A DNA stretch of 64,000 nt, taken from positions 11,595,634 through 11,659,633 of the forward strand of contig CM055114.1 of NCBI GenBank assembly GCA_029204225.1, read 5' to 3'. The first letter of the stretch is position 1. Every line of letters begins with the position of its first letter. Of the stretch, positions 41,827-53,770 are shown piece after piece. A program made the position numbers and the translations under genes. The notes under the pieces are model-generated. The model made no database searches, was not told where the DNA came from, and saw only the letters and a list, made by a program, of their open reading frames with translations. Source of the DNA: Diphasiastrum complanatum. Its lineage: Eukaryota > Streptophyta > Lycopodiopsida > Lycopodiales > Lycopodiaceae.

Positions 41827-42578
41827 CCTCGACAATGGCGCCAAATGTTGACATCTTCAGAGCCTATAGAATCTGTTAACTAGTTTTTCTCTGTTTCTTT
41901 CTTCTTCTGCCTATCAACAGAGAGTGTGGGCACTTCTTGAGATTATCTTTCTTGTTTTAAGGCCCAGATTAGGCAGAAGGGGCAGATAATCATTGCAGTA
42001 TTGTCCTGCCTGTCAGAGGACATCTGGATGGGTCTCTCTTGAACATAATGCACATGCATAATCAACCAAAATACAAGCCAATGCGTTCAACAAATGATCT
42101 ACGTTACTGTCAGTTGAACAACGATGGATTCCTATCTCTACTTTGCTGCAAAATGAACTAAAATCAGATCCTACCTACTTCACTTGCATAAATTGACAAA
42201 ACAAGAAACAAAAACTAATCTACAGCATGTTAGAAGTCCAAGAATCAAGAAACCAACCAGTCTTTTGATTCTTGGACATCCCATGAACATCGAACTAGAA
42301 TGTTAGAGAATATGCAAGATTTATGCCAAATTTCTAGCCTATTTAGTTTACTTGAATGCTGGCTCCTACATTAATCCACAAGAAAACATGAAATCTAATC
42401 CACAACTAGGAAAGCAGGAAACTAATCCACAACCAAACACACTATGAATGGAAGGGCATGATCATAGGGGCATCACTCAAGAAAACCATCATGATCAAGG
42501 AGTTTAGTGTAGCATCAAACTCATGAGAAATCTTCTTATTAAGCATGGAGTAGATACAATGCAAAAAGCTCCTCTACA
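41827..42578 (-). mobile_element. R1 LTR (full, 733 bp) with mutated tRNA-Asp primer site, copy B
   Basis: On the minus strand the LTR runs from TGTAGAGG (42578) to GTCAACA (41846), a TT spacer, then TGGCGCCATTGTCGAGGGG. Relative to copy A's exact tRNA-Asp complement there are three transitions, all of the type expected from methylated-cytosine decay. This is the only complete R1 LTR in the window. No Gypsy coding region accompanies it. Confidence 0.8.
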
Positions 42579-42719
42579 CCTGAATGCCAATTTTATAAAA
42601 TCTCCTTCCTCATTATGTACAGTGTGGTAATAATCTCATATATCTGTGAAGGCTCAGGTTTTGTTTATGGTTATCCATTTGGACTCGGTGGGCAGGAGGT
42701 GTAATTGCATGCTTCTCTA

Positions 42720-43594
42720 TATTAAAAATTCTAAAACATCTCTACCTTATGTTTATTGATGTTTGGGGGGTCCTACCCATGTAAATACATTGTACATATC
42801 CAAGGTATGTAAATTGAGCACATATCCTTGTAGAACAGGACGAGTTTGGGTTAGGTAGATCAAATTCCAATGACATGCATAAAGTCTAGTTGGTCTAGTA
42901 TGACATGCAATAATGTTGACAATGTCTAGTTTGACATGCATGTAGAATTTCACATGGAATTGGTCAAATATGACCTAGTAGAAAATCGAGCTATAATAAA
43001 TGCATTGTGTCCTAAGTTTATATTAAGACATGCAAGACATGCAAATACTCTAATGGACACATGCAAGTAGTTTTGTACATGGCTAGTTGAGAAATTGACA
43101 TTTGGTGAAAGTAGGTAGAAGTTAGGTGCAATCTGTGCATGCAAGCAGTTATGTGTCAAGATAATAGTAGTTTGCACTTGAATAGGTGTAGGATATGCAT
43201 TGAATGCAAGGAGTACCATGAATTTTGGCTCTCCTATATATGTACATATCATTTTCATTCATTTCTAATGAAGAATCAAGCATTGGTAATGCCCATAATG
43301 TCAAATTTGGATCTCATTCTATTTTGCTTGTAATTGTACTCTCTCTCTAACTCGGATTTTGTGTCTTCTTCATACATGATCTTGAATATGTACTTTTCCT
43401 ATTTGTGAGGAACTAAAGTAGCTTTGATCTGTAGCATTCTAGATTGTGCTCTAGCCATAGATTTGTTGGTAGATTGCAGGACTGCTCTACAGGTGATCTG
43501 TGTGCCACCACAAAGCATGGTAAAGATCATTCACATTTTTTGTGTGGTTTCCCACACGTGTGAATTTGCTAGATTTTCATCATGGTATCAGAGC
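42720..43594 (+). mobile_element. 5' LTR and primer-binding site of copia E
   Basis: 863-bp LTR starting TATTAAAAATTC (the expected TG is TA here) and ending GATTTTCATCA at 43582, followed by TGGTATCAGAGC (43583-43594), the tRNA-Met site. It pairs with 46971-47757. Compared with the 3' LTR it carries an extra segment of about 67 bp after CTAGCCATAG, flanked by a short AT(C) repeat. A CACACGTGTG palindrome lies at 43553-43562, and another in the leader at 43770. Confidence 0.92.
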
Positions 43595-44339
43595 TAAACC
43601 ATGCTTTGAATGCTACTAACAATCAGGTGTTTGAAGAATTCTGTGACAATTTAAGCTAGGAAGTTATTTAGCAGTGTTTTGCCATCTATTCTTGAATAGT
43701 TTTTTGGTGAATGAGATGAGAACTGATATTTTCAGTCCATAACAGAGGATGTACGGAATTTTGACATTTCACACGTGTGAAAACCAGAATACTTCATTCA
43801 TTTGACTCTATTTCCTTTGTGCTAGGTCCAAAGGTACTGACATTATAGCTGTTGGAAAGCTAGAAGAGCCCTCTTTCCATTGCAATTGGTTTCAATTCAT
43901 TCTGATGATCCTAGTAGGAGTTATAAGCTCTTAAAGAAGGGTAGGGAGCGACCCAAAACCCGAGTGGACACTTTTTGAATTGATTATTCAACAAACTTGA
44001 GATCTAGACAAAATTTTGAGTCATGTAACACATTGTTTCATACAATTTGAGTGTATCAGAGTCAATAGTGTTGTCTTTAAGCATTTCATACATGCCAAAA
44101 GAAGAAAGGACCAAAATTTGTCTATACTCCAATTCAAGTTGAGAGGTTGATCTAGTTTGTCTTGTTTTGGTGGAATATTTGAGACCTATCTCAAATTCAG
44201 TTGCAAGATTTTGCATAGGATTTGGTAGCACACCCAATTGTTTTGGTTCCTATAGTGAAAAAGTAGCAACACACTCAATTCCTATAGCTAGAAGTGTTGC
44301 AAACATATTGTTGTCCATTTACAAGAAGTCTTCACATAC

Positions 44340-45260
44340 ATGGTATCTGTAGGAGATTTTCTCTTTGAAACTAGTGAGAGACTAGATACCTCCAACTTTT
44401 CAGTTTGGAAGGATAGGATAGAGTCTTTGATGATTCTTTATGGTGTAATGGACATAGTATTAGGAATTGAAGTTGAACCTGAAGCTTATGATGAGGCTCA
44501 GAGATTCAAGAAAAGTCATATCATCAAATTGAACATCTCTGATGAGATGTTGAGAGAAATAAGTTCATGTATCTCAGCCAAGCAGACTTGGGAAACTCTT
44601 AGGAACTTTTTTGAAGCAAAGATCACATCAAGACTTCTTACTCTTAGAAATCAGATCTTTTTCTAGTTTTTAAAGAGTTGATGAAAGTATTTCAGGTTTT
44701 GTAATGAGAGTTAAAGATCTTCATAGAGAGATAGCATGCATAGGAGATACTTTAGAGAACAGTCAACTTGTTCAAGTAGTCCTTAATGGACTTAGAGAAG
44801 AGTATGCAAATGTTGTGCAAACTTATGCTATCAAGGAGGAGCTACCATCTATGGAGGCTCTACATGATATTCTTATTGCTGAAGAATGCAGACAAAAGAA
44901 CAGGTTGTTGAAGATCAACACACTTTCAAGGAATGATGGTGGTTGTGGCAAAGCTCACTTTGCCAAGATCAAGTCAAGAGGGAGGAACAAGAACAAGTTT
45001 TCTCAAGCCTTCACCAAGGACAAATCAAAGGACAAAGACAAAGGATGAGTAGAAGATGATTCAACTCATTCTTCTATCTTCAAGAAGAAGACTCAAGAAG
45101 ATCAAGCCAATTTTATCATAGAAGACTCACATGCAAGTTGTGGAGAGACATCTCTCATGATGTCTAATGTCTCCTCTTTACCCTTTAATGATGTATCTTG
45201 GTATATCGATAGTGGTGCATCATCACACATGAGTTGCATTCTCTAGAATCTTTTCAAGAA
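44340..45260 (+). pseudogene. Copia E gag and protease
   Basis: ATG at 44340 opens MVSVGDFLFETSERLDTSNF, SVWKDRIESLM, then UBN2 (KQTWETLRNFFEAK, SRLLTLRNQIFF). A stop at 44664 breaks it; gag resumes at 44704 (MRVKDLHREIA, QLVQVVLNGLREEY, NVVQTYAIKEE) and ends in a Lys-rich tail. A protease block, SWYIDSGASSHMSC (about 45195), keeps the DSG site. The normal CCHC knuckle is not evident. Confidence 0.88.
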
Positions 45261-45419
45261 CTTAAAGATTCAATATACACAGTTGTTGGTGATGCATGCT
45301 TTCAATGTCAATAATTGTTTCGTAAAGAAAGGTGACAAGATCCTAGCCAGTGGATCTAGATATGGAGGCATTTTCAAGATAGATGTGCATGAGAATGCAA
45401 GTACTTGTGATTTGCATTG

Positions 45420-46955
45420 ATGACTTGTGTTTCCAAGGAGGAAGTATGGCATAGGAGGTTGCATGTATCCAATTTCAAATCTATGTCTTCAATAGTCAAG
45501 GAGATCAAGCCAAGAGTGGCTTATTCTATGGCAAAATCACATACGAATCCATATTTGATGTCTTCTACCAAGACATAACATCCTATGGCGATGGAACACT
45601 CGGATGTTGACCTTTCTTCATCTACAAGCAAGGAAGTTGCCTCTTGCTTTTTTACAGTTATTGATGGTTTTACAAGTAACCAATGGTTATGTCTTGTCTC
45701 TTCAAGTTTCATGGTGCATGTGTATTTTCCATTATGCAAATTTGTTTGGAGTTATGGAGCTTTTGGAAGGATTGCACTATATGGAGTCTTGTTCAACTAT
45801 AAGCCTAAGGTTATGTACCTTAGTGTTCTTGAAGGTTATTGTTTTGCATGTGGTTTCTTGGAAGGAAAGAAGGATGGAGATCCTAGCTTATGAATCATGG
45901 TTGGATGCTTATCCACCAAGGAAGGCTACAAAGCCTTTACACTCTCTATGAGCATGGAGAAGTTATTGATTATGAAGATCTATTTTCTATCTTGGAAGAG
46001 GCTGAGAGCACAATGTCTCTAATTGCATCAAAAGTTCATTCTATGGAGAAAAGCCAACTTATGATGGGGTCGAGGTTTGAGGAGGAGTATCCTCAACATG
46101 CATATCCAAGAAGATCTTCATTGTACAAGGCCGAGTCCTTGTGGTTCTTATTTCATGGAAAAGAAAGGATAAGTGAAGATGGTATTCATTCTATTGTACT
46201 CACCTATGGTTCTCTTTCTTTGGTTGATGTTGTATCTTGCTTAGTTGAGATTTGTTCATCTCAAAAATCAAGTAAGACTATTCTAGTTTTGAATAAAGTC
46301 TTTAGTTTGGAATTAATTCTTGTCATTGGTGACTTGATTATGTTTCCAAAACATCTAGAAAGCAAGATATTGTATCATCATTTGGCTGCTCTTAAATTGA
46401 GTAAGAGCAAGAATAAGAACAAGCTCAATACGTTCCTTCATTTGAAGAGGCATGTTGTAAACTTCTTGTGAGGTTAAGTGAAGCATCCACTAAGGACACT
46501 TACACCCTCAAGAAAGTATTTAGTCTCAATTTAATCAAGTTAGAGTATGGTTTCAAGATTAGATCCTTTTTGGATAAAAATCAATGAATTTGGACTAGTA
46601 AAGCTAGTGTGCTTGATCTTGAATATTGCTCATAGTATAATCTTGATCTATATAATCTTTGTGGTCATGATGAGGCATGGAAGCCTCGAATTTTTCAGAT
46701 TCTTATGCAGCCCTTTTCATGCAAAGGAACTTTGCAAACCCAGGATCAGGATCAAGCATGGAGGAGGCATGTCAACATAGTGGCAAATTGGTGGAAAATT
46801 TTTCAAAGGCATTTGGAAAAGATTTCTATCAAAGAGATCTTATCGTGGATTTGGTAAGAGTGCTGCTATGATGGATTCTTTGTTCATCTTCACTTCAAAT
46901 GCAAAGCAAAGAATCCACACACACACAAAGGATCTTCATCAACATCAGATAGGTA
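45420..46955 (+). pseudogene. Copia E remnant of integrase and linker; RT absent
   Basis: Scattered echoes remain: a pre-integrase VWHRRLHVSNFKSM, an integrase HSDVDLSSSTSKE (first Asp kept), and a linker echo GSRFEEEYPQHAYPRRS. There is no YVDD, no LYGLKQAPR and no RNase H motif in any frame up to the polypurine tract. The element is therefore non-autonomous, with about 1 kb of DNA here that does not read as pol. Open frames at 45585-45951 and 45890-46471 have no recognised domain. Confidence 0.6.
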
Positions 46956-46961
46956 TATTTT

Positions 46962-47757
46962 AAGGAGGAGTGTTAAAAATTGTAAAACATCTCTATCTTA
47001 TGTTTATTGATGCTTGGGGGGTCCTACCCATGTAAATACATAGTACATATCCAAGGTATGTGAATTGAGCACATATCCGTGTAGAATAGGGCGAGTTTGG
47101 GTTAGGTAGATCAAATTCCAATGACATGCATAAAGTCTAGTTGGTCTAGTATGACATGCAATAATGTTGACAATGTCTAGTTTGACATGCATGTAGAATT
47201 TCACATGGAATTGGTCAAATATGACCTAGTAGAACTCGAGCTATAATAAATGCATTGTGTCCTAAGTGTACATTGTGACATGCAAGACATGCAAATACTC
47301 TAATGGACACATGCATGTAGTTTTGTACATGGCTAGTTGAGAAATTGACATTTGGTGAAAGTAGGTAGAAGTTAGGTGCAATCTTGTGCATGCAAGCATT
47401 TATGTGTCAAGATAATAGTAGTTTGCACTTGAATAGGTGTAGGATATGCATTGAATGCAAGGAGTACCACAAATTTTGGCTCCCATATATATGTACATAT
47501 CATTCTCATTCATTAATAAAGAATCAAGCATTGGTAATGTCATAATTTGGAACTCATTCTATTTTGCTTGTAATTCTACTCTCTCTCTAACTTGGATTTT
47601 GTGTCTTCTTCATACATGATCTTGCTTACGTAGTTTTCCTATTTGTGAGGAATTAAAGTAGCTTTGATCTGTAGCATTCTAGATTGTGCTCTAGCCATAG
47701 ATCATTCACACTTTTTGTGTGGTTCCCCACACGTGTGAATTTGTTGGATTTTCATCA
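46962..47757 (+). mobile_element. Polypurine tract and 3' LTR of copia E
   Basis: AAGGAGGAG (46962-46970) precedes an LTR of 787 bp, TGTTAAAAATTG to GATTTTCATCA. It matches the 5' LTR over its length except for the ~67-bp gap and scattered substitutions, so the insertion is old. Flanks are CTCTA (left) and CTGTG (right), sharing three of five bases, so a target duplication is doubtful. CACACGTGTG lies at 47728-47737. Confidence 0.92.
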
Positions 47758-48357
47758 CTGTGATGGTTCTATCCTCTACGTGTGCTATTTTTCATCTTGA
47801 TCTATAGGTTCACCGTTCGAGGTAACAGTAGTAAACCACAAGCTGAATATAACTTCTTTCGGATGTCGCCCAAAAAGGTTACTCTGCCACAACATACAGA
47901 TAGGAAATGCGAATACATAGGAAGCTCGCGATTCATGTATTTAGGTCTTTATTTTTGTTCCGTACCTAGTAAAATGATGGTTATTGTTAAATGTATGCAT
48001 GTATTAGTAATGCTATGAATTTTTTTTTAGAGGCTGTTACAATGCGACAACTTAAACAAATACCGGGACGACGGGATCCATTACAAAATTTATCCACTTC
48101 TTATTTCGAAAATTGGTAGCCTACCTAGGTTCGTTGTACAAACACTTTTTTGTACTCTAAATGGGTTATCTCATTTTTTGTTTAACAAAAATAGGCAGCT
48201 TGTTTTTTAAACACATTTGAATCTATTGACCAGGTTTGACTTGTAACAAATATAAAAAATTAAAATGACAATTTAAGGCAGGGCCATGTGGCTTGCCACA
48301 GCCCCTTGTTCTCTTATTTTTAAAAGATAAGGGCAGCTACATCCAATAGTATATGAA
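47758..48357. other. Intergenic DNA upstream of the VQ gene
   Basis: No gene recognised. A small plus-strand frame (47782-48018) has no domain. Base composition is AT-rich until about 48400, where gene-like composition begins. Confidence 0.5.
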
Positions 48358-48948
48358 CACGTGTACTACTGTTGTCTACTTAATGACACGGCTTGTTTTA
48401 TGCTCCACCAGTTGGATTTGTGCCAAGTGTAGCTTAGCACGAGATATCCTTGAAGCGATAGATTATTCACAAGTGGCGTAATATGAACGATGACGATGAG
48501 ATCCAACGGTGAGAAGCTGTAATCGTGTCGTGCCTTGAAGACACCAGCAAATGCCAACGAACACAAAACGACAGCAACGCAGAAAAGGCAATAGCTTAGT
48601 GGCGCGGAAGGATTTAGAAAGCGCCGCCGTTGGATCTTAAGGTAAGCGTTCCGATGGTGCCACGTGTATATATTTTGACCACTGTCTGGGCTTTGACTGG
48701 TCTTTAGGACACGTGGCAGACCTCCAGGTGTGAGGGAGTAAAAGATGCCGTGCCGCTCCGGCGTCATGGCGCTGCGACGTCCACGATCGTCCACGCAGGC
48801 GCTTTGGATCGCGAACCCAAGCAAAGTCCTCGAGCCACTGCACGATCTCCAACCCAGTACCCTTAGATGGTACCAGAGACGTTCAGATTATGCCACGTGT
48901 CGATAATAAAACTATTGAAAATGCTCCAAGTGGCGAGAGCGCCACGTG
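48358..48948. promoter_or_regulatory. G-box cluster and W-box-like sites upstream of the VQ gene
   Basis: CACGTG occurs at 48358, 48661, 48710, 48894 and 48943, mostly in CCACGTG or ACACGTGGC context. TTGACC (about 48676) and TTTGACTGG (about 48693) are W-box-like. VQ proteins are known partners of WRKY factors, which bind TTGAC(C/T), so WRKY feedback is plausible but inferred. A long minus-strand open frame here (48366-48824) has no domain and is not called. Confidence 0.55.
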
Positions 48949-49208
48949 GCGAAGATCCAAGTGGGGGGCGTAAGAGATCCGTGCGAGTAAGCCCCTCCAT
49001 GGGTCGGGAGGAGGAAATATGCGTAAGCTTTAGTGGAGAGAGAGAGAGCTTTTTCTGTTTTGTCTCGAGAAATCGCTGAAAAGAAGAGGAGGAGTTTACA
49101 GAGAGGATTCAGAAGGCGGCAAGGAAATAGAGGAGAAGGGAAGGGGAGGATTGATCAGAAGGGAAGGAAAAAGAAGGAAAGGAAAGGGAAGGGAAGGGAT
49201 TGGATTCA

Positions 49209-49973
49209 ATGGAAGCATGTGGGGATGATTTGGGGGAGCATTTAGATGGAAGCAGAGCAAGGAATGGCGCTTGCTTGGCTGTGAGCCGATCCTCAAGCAA
49301 GATTGGCAAAGGAATGCGCAAGCCTGCTGCTGTGCAGCCCAAGCCGGTGCCACCAAGAGTCTACAACACAGATCCGACCAGCTTCCGTAACCTAGTGCAG
49401 GAGCTCACAGGAACGCCGGCCGCTCCTGCCCTGGCTTCATCATCCATGTCCAGACCTGCAAACACCAGATTGCAGAAGATTGCTCCACCTCCTTTGAAGA
49501 CCTTTCCTTTTCCAGCAATGGCTCAGCAGCCCCTGCCGCTCCTGTCCCCCACTTCTCAGAATCTTAGTCCTAACTCCTTCAATAATGCCGCTTCTTCCTT
49601 TCCCATTATGCTTTCGCCTATTCCGATCCTCTCACCTCACACCTTCTCGCCCTTGCCAGTGCTGTCACCCTCTGATGGTGCCTGGCCTAACCCTCTGGAT
49701 TCGCCCAATACTGCAGATTTGAGGCGTTTAGCTCAGAAAATGGTGGAGCATCAGAATGGGAGGGTAAATGCAAACCCAGATACCGCGTCCTCTTTTCCTT
49801 GGTCTCCAGCCACTCAGTCCTGCTTTGGTCTTGCTAGCCCTGGGTTAGGCATGGCGCCCGGCCATGGTCTTGGAAACATCTATGCTAGCTTTGCTGTGAA
49901 CGATTCACCATCTGCGCGCTCTATGAACGATTTCTCTTTCCCCGAACCTGATTATGTGTCGGGCTTTTCATGA
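49209..49973 (+). CDS. VQ-motif transcriptional co-regulator, 254 aa
   Basis: VQ proteins are small plant nuclear cofactors that bind WRKY transcription factors (and often MAP kinases) to tune defence, seed and stress responses. The hallmark FxxhVQxhTG is exact at residues 59-68: FRNLVQELTG, preceded by PKPVPPRVYNTDPTS. A Lys/Arg patch lies at 31-38 (KIGKGMRK). Residues 90-180 are Pro/Ser-rich with several SP dipeptides (LSPTS, LSPIP, LSPSD), candidate MAPK sites; LRRLAQKMVEHQNGR forms a short helix-like segment. The C-terminus is DYVSGFS. It is a single open frame, as most VQ genes are intronless. I chose the ATG at 49209; the nine bases before it stay open but lack an ATG. A purine-rich GA leader (49030-49200) precedes it. 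The member number within the family is not assigned. Confidence 0.92.
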   Translation: MEACGDDLGEHLDGSRARNGACLAVSRSSSKIGKGMRKPAAVQPKPVPPRVYNTDPTSFRNLVQELTGTPAAPALASSSMSRPANTRLQKIAPPPLKTFPFPAMAQQPLPLLSPTSQNLSPNSFNNAASSFPIMLSPIPILSPHTFSPLPVLSPSDGAWPNPLDSPNTADLRRLAQKMVEHQNGRVNANPDTASSFPWSPATQSCFGLASPGLGMAPGHGLGNIYASFAVNDSPSARSMNDFSFPEPDYVSGFS

Positions 49974-51445
49974 GGCACACTGCTAAAAGTTTTTCATTGA
50001 GAGATGAGGCACTTTTGCTCATTTTAGAGCTGAATTCTCTCTAATGGAAAAGCTTCGTCCCTTGTGAGATGAGAACTTCCTGGCGCCTCAAGGTGCTCAT
50101 CTTTTATTGTTTCCAAGCTTCTGGTGCAAGCTTTTCTAGTGGAAACATAGACTTGTAAGGCAGGATTTATCACAAGGATGGAGCCCAAAGGCAGGCCAAA
50201 GCAGAAAATGTGCTGTTGAAGGCCAATCATGGAAGGCTGCGTTTGTCCGACTTGTAGAAGCAGGAACAGTATTTCCTGCGTCTGACGTGAAGTTGGGCAG
50301 CTATCGGCCCTGCTAGTGACTGGATCGATTATTTCAAAATTAGGTTGCGGTATAGATTCTAGCACGAATAGTGTACATATTTTAACCATTTGTTCGCACT
50401 TGTCAACTATATTCATTCAATGTACTTTTGCATTAATTTTTTCTTTCAAATGAATCTCCATCTTTTTTTGTCTACAGACTTGGAATGATGAATTAAGAAT
50501 TAGATGGTTACGTGCTTATTCTCTCTTCGAAGAAGGTATGGCTTCACAGTAGCGACCTCGATTGCACTAACATGCTGCAACAACGTGCTAATCATTTCTG
50601 TTTGACATCCTATTATGAACTCTGACTCCATTTATCCGTCACCTATGTTGTTACTTTCAAAAGAAGGCGTCCATGTTTATTAAATCTGTCTCTGCTAGTA
50701 TTAAAAAATAGAATAGGACATAGTACATAATACATATAACTTCTGAAGTCCTCGTTTCTTAGTCTTTCAATGGGGACTTGATAGTGTTGTTGGAACTTGA
50801 GGATTTGAAGTTGATCGAAAATGTTACTATCATTATATGTTAAGCAATTCAATTAAGGTCCGAGTTTGATTTGGGTGAGGCCTTCACCAGGAAACTTAGC
50901 TTAAGAGCAGACCAGTTTTCAGTGAGGGAGTGGCCAGATGCAATTCTATCCTAACTGTTCAGATAATCTTCAGTACTGTGCATAAGTTGTTAACTTTTGA
51001 CCTAGTATACACGGTAATCTGGTTTCCTGGTGCAAGCTATTATGATTGTGTTTTTGGCTCTAAATGCATCCTTTCTGTTGGCTCATTTATCATCCCCTAA
51101 CAAATTAAGCTACCTTTGGGTACTGCTAAGCGCCTTGCAACTTTCTTACTTAGGCTAATGATACAGGCATGTGAGGATCCTCTATTGTAATAGAGGTAGT
51201 ATTATAAAAGGCTTGAAGACTGCAAAGGCTAATGATTTGGAACTACCAACTGCTATGAGTACGTGATACTGGGAATGCCATCTCATCAGAAAAATAGATT
51301 ATCATTTTCATAAGATACGTGTTTATGACTCAGCTCTTCGCATTAAACCTTTTGCATTGCAGTTTTAACAGATTGTGTTGGAAACTTTATCTGATTAATG
51401 TGAAATAGTACACAGTTCTTTGAAATTTTGGAATGGAAAAATATA
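49974..51445. other. 3' flank of the VQ gene, no further gene seen
   Basis: The first few hundred bases should hold the VQ 3' UTR. No clear AATAAA was fixed. Beyond that there are only short frames without domains. Confidence 0.45.
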
Positions 51446-51700
51446 GCAAGTTTTTCATTTATGGTGCTGACTCCAGGTTTCTTTTTGTCATAGCTCATGT
51501 GATCCTCAATCTTTTATAAAGCCCAGAGCTATTTTTCAGCAATGCAAGAGACATTGTTGTGTCCAAAAGCCTGGCAAGTTTTTCATTTCTGGTGCTGTCT
51601 CCAGGTTCCATTTTGTCATTGCTCATGTGATGCTCAAATCTTTTTAAGAGCCCGGAGCTGTTTTCCAGCAATGCAAGAGACATTGTTTTGTCCACTAATC
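51446..51700. repeat. 128-bp direct duplication (two units)
   Basis: GCAAGTTTTTCATTTATGGT at 51446 recurs as GCAAGTTTTTCATTTCTGGT at 51574. Both are followed by matching blocks 'gctcatgtgat.ctcaatctttt' and AGCAATGCAAGAGACATTGT. Identity is roughly 85-90 percent by eye. Noncoding. Confidence 0.85.
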
Positions 51701-52799
51701 TTAGACATGGGCAATTAATTTCTTGAGGTAACACTCTTGTTAATCAGCAACCAAGCCACAGTTAATACTTTGTGCATTTGAGTAGGAAGTCATGGAGTTG
51801 AAATTTTTTAACATTTTCCTCTGTGTGCCGGTCATTATAGAATCAAATTTTGATTGTTTCAAAGATGTTTGTTGTTAAGGGTATGTAAATGCCACATGAA
51901 ACCTAATAGTTTCTTTAGTTTCTCTGGAACATTTAGGATGGTAGCTTTTGCATTGTTTATTTTACCAAATTGCTCCAGTGTAAGCTAGTAGGGTTGTGTT
52001 TGCATTGCTAAAGTGACTCTTACATGTAATTGGTATTCAGATGTGAATGTAAAGGGTTATCATGGTCTTTTTCTTCTTATCTCAATACTCAACAAGATTA
52101 GCAAGTTACCACTCAAAATTTGTTAATTTGAGATTTGTGTTTAGATCAAACGCCTAAACTCATGTACAAAGCTTGAATATCTTGTGAATAAAGTAAATTT
52201 GATGACCTTGATTGAATTTAATCAATCACAAGAGTGATTGTTTGCATTGGTTGATTTATCTCCATCATTATCTATCAATAATGTTGATTCTAACAAGCAA
52301 GAGCAATCTAAAACAAGGTTTAAGTGATCCAAAGAGCTTTCACATTCGACAAGTACAGCTTGTTCTATGGCCAATAACTTGAAAACAAAGTACATAAGCT
52401 AAGCATTAAGAGAGTTTGATAGAAATCATTTCAAAATCACTCAATAGAATTGGCTCTAAAAATGGGCAAGTACAATATAATGGAGTTTGAGGTTGGGGTA
52501 GAAGGATTTCTAGCAATTTTGGTGCCATCCTAGTTGTAAATTGGTCTACTCATCATGACTTCACCTAATGGTTAGGTAGGCAATCTAGGGTTGGTAAATC
52601 ACCACTCAATTTTTAAAATTTAAGGGGTTTGGTTTTAGATTCTAGTAACTTGGTTAAATGATACTAACATCTAGATCTAAGTAGCTTAAATCTACTCTTC
52701 ACACCATGGGAATAGACTCTCGCTCTCACACGTGTGGAATCAAATTACATATTTACACGATCAATCAAGTTAATATTTGCATTTTTCACACAAGAAGAT
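51701..52799. other. Unassigned AT-rich DNA
   Basis: No gene recognised. A CACACGTGTG palindrome at 52727-52736, just before a copia fragment, may mark a decayed LTR end. Confidence 0.4.
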
Positions 52800-53220
52800 G
52801 AAACTAGATGGCTTATTGTATGTAGTTAACATCACGAACAATTTTTTGAGTGTTGGTTAGACAATGGCTTCAAGGTTGATTTTGATGTGCACCCTTGTTT
52901 GATCAAGAAGCCTTGATGAATTCAATGCTAGAGGGAACTTGATTATTAAAGCTTGATTCTAATGTAGAAGCTAATCATTTTGAATTGATGGCTAAGGAGG
53001 AAATCTTTCAAGTGGAAATATGGCACTAGAGGTTGGGCCACCCTAACTTCATATCCATGGAGCTAATGTGTAAGGAGGAGGTAGCTTTCGAACTTTCTAG
53101 ACTCTGAGCAAAGTGTGGGAAGCCTTGTGATGCATGTGCTTTGGCTAAAGCACACAAGCTTCTATTTACAAGGTCAATCACTTAATTTGTTGTACCTTTG
53201 AAACTGATTCATTTTGATGC
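52800..53220 (+). pseudogene. Copia fragment: protease end and GAG-pre-integrase
   Basis: Degraded but readable: a LYVVNITNNFLSVG type segment, then VEIWH, stop, RLGHPNF, and CDACALAKAHKLLF of the zinc-binding pre-integrase. It has multiple stops and shifts. It ends where an opposite-strand copia piece begins. Confidence 0.78.
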
Positions 53221-53770
53221 ATGTTTGTCAAGTAGTGGCCCTTGATAATAACTTTACCATCATTGGCCATGTTGATGACCTTTTTCTCTCCGTCATAAAG
53301 CACCAAAGGAGTGAAGTACTCTTTGTGACATGTCATATTCTCCACTATAAATCCACCACAGATCAATATCTCCATCATTGGTTAAACAAGAAGACATCAT
53401 AAAAGAATAACTTGAATTTTTCTCATCAACACCATCCTCATCAAAAGTGAAATTGCAGCTCACCTTGATCTTTTTTTTTTTGGAAGCACTCACTAGCAAA
53501 ATGTCCTTTGACTCCACAATAGAAACATTTTAGCTTAGATCTATCTTTCTTCTTGTCAACAGAAGTAGAAGGCCCACCTCGATCTTGCCCTTTAGACCAC
53601 TTGCCTTTGCCCTTGTCCTTTGAGAACATAGCCTCCTCCTCTCCAACTTGAGATGTGAAAGTGGATCCTCCTCTTGATAGAAGCCTAAACTCCTCATTCA
53701 CCAAGATTTATTGCAAGTCCTCCATACTTGGCAATGTCTTTTGAATAGAAAAACTTTGAATAAGATTAAT
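53178..53770 (-). pseudogene. Copia fragment: gag zinc knuckle and protease region
   Basis: Reads on the minus strand: EEFRLLSRGGSTFTSQ, a Lys/Gly-rich stretch, the intact CCHC knuckle CFYCGVKGHFASECF (about 53520-53560), then YDGEKKVINMANDGKVIIKG from the protease region. The DSG motif is garbled (IYSGEYDMS). It lies tail to tail with the previous fragment. Confidence 0.85.

Noticed and set aside
42720-47757. A perfect 5-bp target duplication around element E
   Set aside because: Flanks CTCTA and CTGTG match at three of five positions only, so it is not claimed.
48366-48824. 152-codon minus-strand frame upstream of the VQ gene
   Set aside because: No recognisable domain, and it lies in the G-box-rich promoter; most likely chance in less AT-rich DNA.
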